The notes beneath the pieces are model-generated. The model had not been told where the DNA came from, searched no databases, and saw nothing but the letters and a program-made list of their open reading frames with translations. A stretch of 47,979 nucleotides of DNA, from assembly GCA_002841025.1 (NCBI GenBank), contig PHDQ01000002.1:1-47979 (forward strand). Reading direction: 5' to 3'. The DNA comes from Bacteroidetes bacterium HGW-Bacteroidetes-13 (GTDB lineage: Bacteria; Bacteroidota; Bacteroidia; Flavobacteriales; Flavobacteriaceae). The position numbers were made by a program, and so were the translations under genes. Position 1 is the stretch's first letter, and every line of letters begins with the position of its first letter. This document shows, one piece after another, positions 28,502 to 37,325 of the stretch.

Positions 28502-29474
28502 AACCATTGGAATCATTGGCGGCGCAGGTTATACCGCAGGCGAATTGTTGCGCTTGCTCATCAATCATCCGCAGGTTTCCATCGATTTTGTGTTCAGCAC
28601 TTCCAACGCCGGCAATCCGGTTTCGGATGTGCACGACGATTTGGTCGGGCAAACGGATTTGACGTTCTCAAACCAAATCAATCCAGACGTAGATGTCGTG
28701 TTTTTGTGCTTGGGTCACGGCAATTCGGCTAAGTTTATGGCCGAAAATGCATTTTCCGAAAACACCAAAATCATCGATTTGAGCAATGATTTCCGTTTGC
28801 ATGCCGATGCTGTTTTTCAAGGAAAAACGTTTTTCTATGGTTTGCCGGAATTGCAAAAAGAAAAAATAAAATCTGCACAGTACATTGCCAATCCGGGTTG
28901 TTTTGCCACCACCATACAATTGGCTTTGCTGCCCTTGGCCAAACACGGAAAAATCCAATCCGATGTGCACATCAACGCCACCACGGGCTCGACCGGAGCG
29001 GGAGTTTCGCCCTCTGCAACCACGCATTTCAGTTGGCGAGACAACAATTTTTCGGTGTATAAAGCCTTTACGCATCAGCATTTGGGAGAAATCACGGAAA
29101 GCTTGGTTTCGCTGCAATCCCATTTGAAAAACGACTTGTTGTTTATTCCCAACAGAGGCAATTTCAGCCGGGGGATTTTCGCCTCCATTTATTTGGATTT
29201 CGAGGAAGATTTGGAAAGTGCTTATAAGATTTTTGAAGATTTTTATCAGGATGCGGTTTTTACAAAAATATCGCGACGGGAGATTCATTTGAAACAGGTG
29301 GTAAACACCAATAATTGTCTCATTCATTTGCAGAAACACAAAAACAAATTGCTCATCACGAGCATTGCAGACAACTTGCTCAAAGGTGCCTCCGGGCAAG
29401 CCTTACAGAACATGAATTTGATGTTTGGTTTTGACGAAGCAACGGGTTTGAGGTTGAAGGCGAGCAGTTTTTAA
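28488..29474 (+). CDS. argC: N-acetyl(acyl)-gamma-glutamyl-phosphate reductase
   Basis: GIIGGAGYTAGELLRLLINHP, NPGCFATTIQLALLPL. Confidence 0.96.
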   Translation: MSTIKTIGIIGGAGYTAGELLRLLINHPQVSIDFVFSTSNAGNPVSDVHDDLVGQTDLTFSNQINPDVDVVFLCLGHGNSAKFMAENAFSENTKIIDLSNDFRLHADAVFQGKTFFYGLPELQKEKIKSAQYIANPGCFATTIQLALLPLAKHGKIQSDVHINATTGSTGAGVSPSATTHFSWRDNNFSVYKAFTHQHLGEITESLVSLQSHLKNDLLFIPNRGNFSRGIFASIYLDFEEDLESAYKIFEDFYQDAVFTKISRREIHLKQVVNTNNCLIHLQKHKNKLLITSIADNLLKGASGQALQNMNLMFGFDEATGLRLKASSF

Positions 29475-29570
29475 TAGCCCGGCGTTTCAACGTTGGGATT
29501 GATAAAATATAGATTAAATTTTTCGAAATTTAAATAGATGTCGGGTGTTGAGGTTACCACCGAAATAATA

Positions 29571-29600
29571 ATTAAATCATATAATCATCATATCGTTAAA
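29571..29600 (+). repeat. Short 8-bp-period AAATCATC-type repeat (copy E)
   Basis: AAATCATA TAATCATC ATATCGTT AAATGATA running into the start of the next gene. Confidence 0.55.
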
Positions 29601-30058
29601 TGATAAAAATAGTTCGAACTGTTGCTGAAAATCCCGATTTTATCGAATTGGTCAAGCAGCTCGATGCCGATTTGGCGGTGACGGATGGCGATGAACACGC
29701 ATTTTACGATCAATTCAATAAACTGGATACCATCAAATATGTGTTGTTGGCTTATGAAAATGAAACTGCGATGGGTTGTGGTGCGATTAAGGAATTTGAT
29801 GCCCAAACCATGGAAATAAAACGCATGTACGTTGCACCGGATTACAGGGGAAAAGGTATCGCATCCAAAGTGCTGAATGCTTTGGAAAAATGGGCTGCCG
29901 AATTGGGATTCTCAACATGCATATTAGAAACCGGAACCCGGCAAAGCAGTGCCATCAGGCTGTATCAGAAAAGCGGATACAATCAGATTCCGAATTACGG
30001 TCAATACGCCCACGCAGAAAACAGTTTGTGTTTTGAGAAAAAATTGAAGGATTGGTGA
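29600..30058 (+). CDS. GNAT family N-acetyltransferase
   Basis: MKRMYVAPDYRGKGIASKVLNALEKWA-type motif (IKRMYVAPDYRGKGIASKVL). Confidence 0.88.
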   Translation: MIKIVRTVAENPDFIELVKQLDADLAVTDGDEHAFYDQFNKLDTIKYVLLAYENETAMGCGAIKEFDAQTMEIKRMYVAPDYRGKGIASKVLNALEKWAAELGFSTCILETGTRQSSAIRLYQKSGYNQIPNYGQYAHAENSLCFEKKLKDW

Positions 30059-30091
30059 GGCACATTTGGGTAAAATTTTTAAGCAAAAGCC

Positions 30092-30170
30092 AGTAGGCAA
30101 TAGTCATTAGAATCGTTTTTTTTTGTTCAGATATTTCATTATCAAATCATCGCATCATCAAATCATTAGT
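30092..30170 (-). repeat. Composite intergenic repeat, copy C (short)
   Basis: GCCAGTAGGCAATAGTCATTAG then AAATCATC GCATCATC AAATCATT. Confidence 0.65.
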
Positions 30171-30172
30171 TT

Positions 30173-30967
30173 ATGAAAATAGCCATACTCGGTGCCGGAA
30201 ATCTCGGTTTGTCCATTGCCAAAGGTATTCTGGAAAGCGAACCTTCCTTTTGCTCCTCTTTGTATTTAACCAAGCGAAATCTGCTGTCTTTACAAGCGTT
30301 TGCAAAATATCCGCAGGCTAAAATTGGGTCGGATAATTTGGAAGCCATTCGAAATTCGGAGGTTATCATCGTTTCGGTGCAACCCGGACAATTGGTTGGT
30401 GTTTTGGAAGAAATCAAACCGGAAATAACCGAACGCAAACTGATTATTTCGACGGTGACAGGCAGAAACATCGCTGTTTTTGAATCGGTTTTAGGTGCGC
30501 ACATTCCCATTATCCGCAGCATGCCCAACACGGCCAGCGCGGTCGGGCAATCCATGACTTGTTTGAGTGCGAATGTTGCCGCGAAAGACAAAGTGAAACT
30601 CGCCGAAGCGGTTTTTCAACCCATCGGGAAAACGTTGCTGATTGAAGACGAAATGATGCAAGCCGCCACCGTAATCTGTGCCAGTGGCATCGCTTTTTGG
30701 ATGCGTCTGATTCGCGCCACGACCCAAGGTGCCATCCAATTGGGTTTTGATGCCGCCGAAGCCAAAGAATTAGCCGTGCAAACCTGTTTGGGCGCTGCCA
30801 GTCTGCTCCTCGAATCGCAAAACCATCCGGAAACGGAAATCGACAAGGTGACTACGCCGCGTGGCTGTACCATCGCCGGACTCAATGAAATGGAACACGC
30901 CGGCATGAGCTCGGCACTCATCAAGGGTTTGGTCAAGTCGTATGAGAAGATTAATTCGATTAAATAA
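30173..30967 (+). CDS. proC: Pyrroline-5-carboxylate reductase
   Basis: IAILGAGNLGLSIAKGI, RSMPNTASAVGQSMT, VTTPRGCTIAGLNEMEHAG. Confidence 0.95.
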   Translation: MKIAILGAGNLGLSIAKGILESEPSFCSSLYLTKRNLLSLQAFAKYPQAKIGSDNLEAIRNSEVIIVSVQPGQLVGVLEEIKPEITERKLIISTVTGRNIAVFESVLGAHIPIIRSMPNTASAVGQSMTCLSANVAAKDKVKLAEAVFQPIGKTLLIEDEMMQAATVICASGIAFWMRLIRATTQGAIQLGFDAAEAKELAVQTCLGAASLLLESQNHPETEIDKVTTPRGCTIAGLNEMEHAGMSSALIKGLVKSYEKINSIK

Positions 30968-31045
30968 TGGTGGCAATAGCCAAATAGGTTGTAGCTATTT
31001 GAAAATTTGATATAATAATTTGTTGCGAACTGTTAAAAGTTAAAA

Positions 31046-31633
31046 ATGGAATTATCAGAAATAGCCGAAGTTAGAAATTGGATATTAGCGGGATTTGCTA
31101 TTGTGGGTGCTTTTATTACCATTCGGACATATAGAAGTAACAATCAACAAAGAAAATTGGATAATACTTTTAAAACTCTGGACTATTTAAGAATGCACAT
31201 TGGAAAAGAAACAATAGACAGATTTATTGAATTATTTCAAGCTAACAATCCTATAACAAGTAAAGAAAATGAATTCAAATTATCTGATGGTCAAATCCAA
31301 AATGTTAAAGATATGTTTACTGATGGAGGTTGTGGAAATGGTGAGATATATAACATGATTCAGGTCTTTGATATGATTTCTAAGTCATTAACTAGAAACT
31401 TACTAATAACTGAACTGATTTGGTATGAATATGGTCAAATGATATCAAAATGTTATGAGTGGACAAGACAAATTGAGGAAGATGAAAAAAAACAGTTCAA
31501 GGATCTTTCACCGACAGATCAAAAGTTTATGATTAAGCATAAGTCCTTTTATTATCACTTGAATAAATTTATGAAAAATAATAATCATCTTATGATAGAA
31601 TTACCAACAAAAATGTATACAGACATAGAATAA
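31046..31633 (+). CDS. Membrane-anchored hypothetical protein (DUF4760-like)
   Basis: Single N-terminal TM segment (WILAGFAIVGAFITIRTYRS), then soluble helical domain; visibly more AT-rich than neighbours. Confidence 0.55.
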   Translation: MELSEIAEVRNWILAGFAIVGAFITIRTYRSNNQQRKLDNTFKTLDYLRMHIGKETIDRFIELFQANNPITSKENEFKLSDGQIQNVKDMFTDGGCGNGEIYNMIQVFDMISKSLTRNLLITELIWYEYGQMISKCYEWTRQIEEDEKKQFKDLSPTDQKFMIKHKSFYYHLNKFMKNNNHLMIELPTKMYTDIE

Positions 31634-31679
31634 TAAAAAATTAAATCATCACATAATCGCATCATCACATCACCAAAAT

Positions 31680-32813
31680 ATGAACCTCTTCAATGTATAT
31701 CCACTCTATGACATCACGCCGGTCAAGGCTAAAGATTGTTTAATCTATGACGACAAAGGCTTAGAATACCTCGATTTGTATGGTGGTCACGGTGTGATTT
31801 CTGTTGGGCATACGCATCCGCATTATGTGAACGCCCTTAAAAAACAATTGGATCAAATCGGCTTTTATTCCAACGCCATTCAAAACCCGATTCAGGAAGC
31901 ATTAGCCCAAAAACTCGGGCAACTTTCCGGTTATGAAACCTATGCTTTGTTTTTGTGCAGCTCGGGTGCAGAAGCCAACGAAAATGCTTTGAAATTAGCT
32001 TCCTTTCACACCGGAAAAGCACGCGTAATCGCCTTTGATAATTCGTTTCACGGCCGAACATCCGCAGCCGTCGCTGTCACCGACAACGAGAAAATCAACG
32101 CGCCACTCAACAAGCAACAGCAGGTTACTTTTTTGCCTTTAAACGATATTCAAGCGGTGGAAAAAGAACTCGCCAAAGGCGATGTGAGCAGTGTCATCAT
32201 CGAAGGCATACAAGGTGTTGGTGGATTGGATCAAGGCACCACCGAATTTTTCAAAGCTTTGGCACAAGTTTGTCAAAAACACCAAGTGATTTTGATTTTG
32301 GATGAGGTGCAATCCGGTTACGGTCGCAGCGGGAAGTTTTTCGCGCATCAGCATCACGGCATTTCGCCGGACATCATCACCATTGCCAAAGGCATGGGCA
32401 ACGGATTCCCGATTGGGGGCGTGTTGATTTCACCCAAGTTTGAAGCCGTTTTTGGTATGTTGGGCACCACTTTCGGGGGCAATCACTTAGCTTGCGCCGC
32501 CGGATTGGCCGTATTGGAAATCATGGAGCAGGAAAAATTGATGCAAAATGTCAACGATATTTCGGCCTATTTTATCGAAAAAGCCCAGCAAATTCCGCAG
32601 GTCAAAAACATCAAAGGACGCGGCTTGATGCTCGGCCTCGAATTTGATTTTGAAGTAGCCGCCTTGCGCAAACAACTCATCATGGATGGACACGTTTTCA
32701 CCGGTAGTGCCAACAACAAAAAATTGTTGCGCATCTTGCCTCCGTTGACTATTCAGAAACCACACATCGACTTGTTTATCGAAACGCTTCAAAAGTTTTT
32801 GAAACAAGCTTAA
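31680..32813 (+). CDS. argD: Acetyl(acyl)ornithine aminotransferase
   Basis: LCSSGAEANENALKLAS, LILDEVQSGYGRSGKFFAHQ, ITIAKGMGNGFPIGGVL. Confidence 0.96.
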   Translation: MNLFNVYPLYDITPVKAKDCLIYDDKGLEYLDLYGGHGVISVGHTHPHYVNALKKQLDQIGFYSNAIQNPIQEALAQKLGQLSGYETYALFLCSSGAEANENALKLASFHTGKARVIAFDNSFHGRTSAAVAVTDNEKINAPLNKQQQVTFLPLNDIQAVEKELAKGDVSSVIIEGIQGVGGLDQGTTEFFKALAQVCQKHQVILILDEVQSGYGRSGKFFAHQHHGISPDIITIAKGMGNGFPIGGVLISPKFEAVFGMLGTTFGGNHLACAAGLAVLEIMEQEKLMQNVNDISAYFIEKAQQIPQVKNIKGRGLMLGLEFDFEVAALRKQLIMDGHVFTGSANNKKLLRILPPLTIQKPHIDLFIETLQKFLKQA

Positions 32814-32833
32814 AAACGACTGATTTTTCCGGT

Positions 32834-33610
32834 ATGCAAAAAAACAGAAAACGCATTTTACTCAAGATAGGAACGAATACCTTAACCAAGGAAACGCGAA
32901 ATATTTCACGTGGTAAAATTGAAGACATTGGGATTCAGATTGCCGCCTTGCGTGAGAACTATGAATTTATCATCGTGACCTCGGGTGCGATTGCCGCAGC
33001 CCGGCAGTTCGTCAAACTCGAAAGCAATGGGAAGGAAATTACGGTCAAGCAAGCCTTGGCAGCCATCGGACAGCCGCATTTAATGCGCATTTTTCACGAG
33101 AGTTTTCACGATTTGGGATTGAACACTTCGCAGTGTTTGCTGTCGTATTCAGATTTTGAAAAAGCACAGTCCAAAACCAATATTGTCAACACCATCAACG
33201 TGCTGTTGGCAAACGATTACATCCCGATTATCAACGAAAATGATACCGTGGCCACCGATGAAATTCAATTTGGCGACAACGACAAGTTGGCTGCTTTGAC
33301 GGCACAACTTGTGCAGGCCGATTTGTTGGTCATCGCCACCAACACGTTTGGCATATACACTTCGGAAAGTATGTATTGCGGTAAGCCGGAAACCATTCTG
33401 AAAGTTACGGATTTAGCGACTTTGGCGCATCAACTCGGCGACGCTAAATCTTCCGGTGGAACGGGCGGTATGAAATCGAAAGTGGAAGCGGCGGCCATCG
33501 CCCAAAGAGCAGGCATCGAAACCTGGATTGTCAACGGTTTGGAAGATCTGTTTTTGGAAAAAGCGATGAAAGGGGAATGTCCTTTTACAAGGATTATGAA
33601 TATACGATGA
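32834..33610 (+). CDS. proB: Glutamate 5-kinase (without C-terminal PUA domain)
   Basis: RILLKIGTNTLTKE, IVTSGAIAAA, PIINENDTVATDEIQFGDNDKLAALTA, GTGGMKSKVEAA. Confidence 0.95.
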   Translation: MQKNRKRILLKIGTNTLTKETRNISRGKIEDIGIQIAALRENYEFIIVTSGAIAAARQFVKLESNGKEITVKQALAAIGQPHLMRIFHESFHDLGLNTSQCLLSYSDFEKAQSKTNIVNTINVLLANDYIPIINENDTVATDEIQFGDNDKLAALTAQLVQADLLVIATNTFGIYTSESMYCGKPETILKVTDLATLAHQLGDAKSSGGTGGMKSKVEAAAIAQRAGIETWIVNGLEDLFLEKAMKGECPFTRIMNIR

Positions 33611-33805
33611 TTTGATGATATGATGATATGATGATATGATGATATGATGATATGATGATATGATGATATGATGATATGATTGATTTTGAATGTTGGATAA
33701 TCTAAATGTAGAATAACTAAACACTAAAAATTCCTAATGGCTATTGTCAAATGCCTAATGCCTAATGCCTTAACAAATAACTTATAACGAATAACTAATA
33801 ACTAT
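33606..33805 (+). repeat. Composite intergenic repeat module, copy B: 8 perfect TGATGATA units plus AATAAC/CTAATGCC block
   Basis: TGATGATA x8 at 33613-33676, then TTGATTTTGAATGTT, CTAATGGCTATTG...GCCTAATGCCTAATGCC, TAACAAATAACTTATAACGAATAACTAATAAC. Confidence 0.92.
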
Positions 33806-33824
33806 AAAAAAGAATAACAACACA

Positions 33825-34766
33825 ATGAACTACCTGACTATCAAAGATATAGATAACCTAAACGAATGGGTGCAGCAAGCCATTCAACTGAAAAAAAATC
33901 CGTTTGCACATCAAAACCTTGGAAAAAACAAAACCTTGGGCATGTTATTTTTCAACCCGAGTTTGCGGACGCGTCTCAGCACGCAAAAAGCGGCCATTCA
34001 TTTGGGAATGAACGTGATGGTAATGAACTTTACCGGCGAAGGTTGGAGCCTCGAATTTGAAGATGGTGCGGTGATGAACGGCGGCAACTCCGAACACATC
34101 AAAGAAGCGGCGGCGGTCATTTCGCAATATTGCGATGTGTTGGCCATTCGCGCCTTTGCCGGATTGGTAGACCGCGATAAAGATTATGCAGAAACCGTGA
34201 TGAACGGGTTTAAAAAATACGCCACCATCCCGATTGTCAACATGGAAAGTGCCGCCGGTCATCCGTTGCAAGCCTTGGCAGATGCCATCACTATGGAGGA
34301 ATTGAAGCCTGCCCATCGCCCAAAAGTGGTCTTGAGTTGGGCACCGCATCCCAAAGCTCTGCCACAGGCGGTTGCCAATTCGTTTGTCGAAATGATGCAG
34401 TTGCAAGATGCCGATTTTGTCATCACCCACCCGAAAGGCTACGAATTGCATCCTGATGTGGTGAAAAATTCAGCAATCGAATACAACCAGGAAAAAGCTT
34501 TTGCAAACGCCGATTTTGTCTATACCAAAAACTGGAGTGCCTACCGCGATTACGGGAAAGTACTTTCCACCGATTCGGCTTGGATGGTCACCGCCGAAAA
34601 GATGAAATTGACCAACAAGGCTTATTTTATGCATTGCCTGCCCGTGCGCCGCAACGTGATTGTGACCGACGAAGTGTTGGACAGCCCACAATCGGTGGTG
34701 ATCCAACAAGCAAATAACCGTACTTTTGCAGCACAGTTGGTGTTGAAGAAGGTGTTGGAAAAATGA
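33825..34766 (+). CDS. argF': N-acyl-L-ornithine carbamoyltransferase, predicted N-succinylornithine type
   Basis: FFNPSLRTRLSTQKAAIHLGMNVMVMN, WAPHPKALPQAVANSF, FMHCLPVRRNVIVTDEVLDSPQSVVI; Ser at the AOTCase/SOTCase discriminating position. Confidence 0.93.
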   Translation: MNYLTIKDIDNLNEWVQQAIQLKKNPFAHQNLGKNKTLGMLFFNPSLRTRLSTQKAAIHLGMNVMVMNFTGEGWSLEFEDGAVMNGGNSEHIKEAAAVISQYCDVLAIRAFAGLVDRDKDYAETVMNGFKKYATIPIVNMESAAGHPLQALADAITMEELKPAHRPKVVLSWAPHPKALPQAVANSFVEMMQLQDADFVITHPKGYELHPDVVKNSAIEYNQEKAFANADFVYTKNWSAYRDYGKVLSTDSAWMVTAEKMKLTNKAYFMHCLPVRRNVIVTDEVLDSPQSVVIQQANNRTFAAQLVLKKVLEK

Positions 34767-34823
34767 AATTAGAAAAAACTTTCCGGCTATAAATTTTGCA
34801 TTTCAAAACCTAAATTCTTTTCT

Positions 34824-36272
34824 CTACAATGCCTTCATTTTATACAATCGATACACTTTTTTGTCTTCCTCTAAGTTAATGAGTTTGATTTGCCGGCCTT
34901 GGGGAATAAAAAAGTAATCTTTTAATTTTATTTGGCTTTTGTAGGTATCCTTGTAAACATCGAGGTCAAAAGACACATACTCGGGGGTTAAAGGCTTATC
35001 CAAGTGTTCGAATTGTGGGTCGAGGTGAACGGTAAAATAGCTGCCCTTCCTTTTTTCGGAAGCCATGGCGTTATAAAACAAGCCGTAGGCAGCATTATAA
35101 GGGTTGAAAAATCCCTGTGTGCTGCCTGAGCTAAAGTTGTGGTTAAGTTCAAAAACCGGAAATTGCCACCAAAAATTATGGCCCGTACTCCCTTTGTAGG
35201 TTTTGGCGTCCACATGGCCGATTTTCAGCAAATAAGAGCCCTCCGCGGTTTTGTTTACGGCCACATAAGCCCGCGGGGCATAAATGGAGCCTACTTTATA
35301 TCTAAAATTACTGTGAAACCGCTTGGCTTCGAAATCCTTGTTTACAGTTTTCCCATCAAAGACCAACGCATTTACAGGGCCGTATTGATCTTTAGGATAG
35401 ACGATGGTTTTGGTCAGTTCGTAAGTGTCAAAATCGTAAAGGTTCAGCTGGGCGATGTGGTCTTGCAGGCTGAACACAAACAACAATCCATCTTTTAAAA
35501 AAGTGTTGACCTGCTCGGCTTCACTGTATTTAGAAGCCGGTAAATATTTCAATTTCACACCCCCATTGTTGTCGATACTGTATATTTTCAACAAGTTGGT
35601 TTTTACGTTTTCGGTCAGTATATATATTTTGTCCTTGTAGAGGTAGCCTTTAAAATCTTTAATCGGGCCCACTTCTATATGTTGCTTATCGTTCACAAAT
35701 TCCATGTTATCGCCCTCAAATTCATTGAGAAATTTTTTTTCTTCTTTTGATTTTGGATTGATGAGCATCCTGCGAATGTCTTGAGAATTTTTGACGATGG
35801 CCAAGAAGGTAGAATTGTTCAACTTTTCACCGACCAATACTGAGGCATTGTGCAACGAAAAAATGTTTTTGAGCTTCATGCTAAATTCCCGTGTCTCTAC
35901 TTTACCTGTTTCAAAATCGATGTCATTTACCACGATGCCTCTCGAATTTTGACCGACTACGGTTAATATTTTTTCATTAACATGAAAAGTAACGTAGTTG
36001 GGTATCTCGGAGCCTTCATACACTTTTAATTGTTTGATGCGCTTATCATCATAAAAATAGATTTGAGATTCGTAGTCGCCCGTTGCGGTAATTTGATTAA
36101 CCAGCAAATGAAAACTCACGGAATCGTTTAAAGGTCCGGAAAGGTTAAAAGCATGTGTTCGGGTATCGTCAATCTTAATCTCGTCAATCAGCTCTTGCGC
36201 TGTAAGCGTGTTAAAATTAAAAATGGCACTTGCAATTCCCCAAAAAAGGATAAATAAATAGACTTTTCTCAT
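34824..36272 (-). CDS. Exported hypothetical protein (possible beta-propeller)
   Basis: 482 aa, N-terminal signal peptide MRKVYLFILFWGIASAIFNFNTLTAQE; no recognised motif. Confidence 0.7.
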   Translation of the reverse strand: MRKVYLFILFWGIASAIFNFNTLTAQELIDEIKIDDTRTHAFNLSGPLNDSVSFHLLVNQITATGDYESQIYFYDDKRIKQLKVYEGSEIPNYVTFHVNEKILTVVGQNSRGIVVNDIDFETGKVETREFSMKLKNIFSLHNASVLVGEKLNNSTFLAIVKNSQDIRRMLINPKSKEEKKFLNEFEGDNMEFVNDKQHIEVGPIKDFKGYLYKDKIYILTENVKTNLLKIYSIDNNGGVKLKYLPASKYSEAEQVNTFLKDGLLFVFSLQDHIAQLNLYDFDTYELTKTIVYPKDQYGPVNALVFDGKTVNKDFEAKRFHSNFRYKVGSIYAPRAYVAVNKTAEGSYLLKIGHVDAKTYKGSTGHNFWWQFPVFELNHNFSSGSTQGFFNPYNAAYGLFYNAMASEKRKGSYFTVHLDPQFEHLDKPLTPEYVSFDLDVYKDTYKSQIKLKDYFFIPQGRQIKLINLEEDKKVYRLYKMKAL

Positions 36273-36488
36273 TTGGAAGCGATAAAAAGATTAATACTTA
36301 AACATTTGTAAAACAATAATATAAATCATTTTTTTAATAAAAAATTAACTAAAACATAAAAGTAATATTTTTCTTCTTTTTAACCAAATGATTTCAATCA
36401 CCTCCTGTAGAATTTCCGTTTATTTTATTCCATCAAACCTATTCGCTTCCTTATCTTTGTTTTTTTAAAACGAGAAGTACCCTCTTTT

Positions 36489-37268
36489 ATGAACCCCGTC
36501 CTAAAAATTGTCAAAATCGGAGGAAACGTCATCGACAATGAAGTGACGCTAACTGCTTTTTTGGAAGATTTTGCTGCCTTGTCGTCTCCCAAAATCCTTG
36601 TGCATGGCGGCGGAAAGATTGCAACGCAATTGGCGACCAAACTGGGTGTGGAAACAAAGATGGTCAATGGTCGCCGTGTCACAGACCAGGCTTCGTTAGA
36701 TGTGGTGGTGATGACTTATGCTGGTTTGCTCAACAAAAAAGTGGTCGCGCTGTTGCAAAAAAACAACTGCAGCGCCATCGGACTTTCGGGTGCCGATGCC
36801 GGAAGTATTTTATCGCGTAAACGCACCCATCAGGAGATTGATTTTGGTTTTGTGGGCGATGTGGATTTCGTTCATTCGGAGAATATCCATAAACTGATTC
36901 AAGCGGGTTTTACGCCTGTTTTTTGTGCCATCACCCACGATGCTGAAGGACATTTACTCAACACCAATGCCGATACCATCGCTTCGGAAGTGGCCATCGG
37001 GATGAGTGAAATTTATCAAACGGAACTCCTGTATTGTTTTGAGAAAAAGGGGGTTTTGACTGATATCAACGATGAAAATTCTGTTATTGAACATATTGAC
37101 AGTCAAAAATATGAGGCGTTAAAAGACAACAAGATCATCGCAGACGGCATGCTTCCAAAGTTGGAAAACTGTTTTCACGCATTGCAAAACAAAGTTTCGA
37201 AAGTCATCATTGGGAATCCGTCGGTGATTGGAGGTAAAGAAACCTTGTTCACAACCTTGACGATTTAA
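36489..37268 (+). CDS. argB: Acetyl(acyl)glutamate kinase
   Basis: VKIGGNVIDNE, ILVHGGGKIATQLATKLGVETKMVNGRRVTDQASLDVVVM. Confidence 0.95.
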   Translation: MNPVLKIVKIGGNVIDNEVTLTAFLEDFAALSSPKILVHGGGKIATQLATKLGVETKMVNGRRVTDQASLDVVVMTYAGLLNKKVVALLQKNNCSAIGLSGADAGSILSRKRTHQEIDFGFVGDVDFVHSENIHKLIQAGFTPVFCAITHDAEGHLLNTNADTIASEVAIGMSEIYQTELLYCFEKKGVLTDINDENSVIEHIDSQKYEALKDNKIIADGMLPKLENCFHALQNKVSKVIIGNPSVIGGKETLFTTLTI

Positions 37269-37280
37269 AAATGAGACAAG

Positions 37281-37309
37281 ACCCGAAAGGTTTTAAAAAC
37301 CTTTCGGGT
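37281..37309. repeat. Near-perfect palindrome between argB and argE
   Basis: ACCCGAAAGGTTTT-a-AAAACCTTTCGGGT. Confidence 0.9.
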
Positions 37310-37325
37310 TTAAAAAAAAATAAAA

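Noticed and set aside
28668-29399. 243-aa minus-strand ORF opposite argC
   Set aside because: Fully antisense to argC and without recognisable motifs.
33413-33724. Minus-strand ORF of 103 aa with IIISSYHH repeats
   Set aside because: Produced by translating the 8-bp tandem array; not a real repeat protein.
33945-34451. 168-aa minus-strand ORF opposite argF'
   Set aside because: Antisense shadow ORF; His/Phe-rich composition typical of reverse reading.
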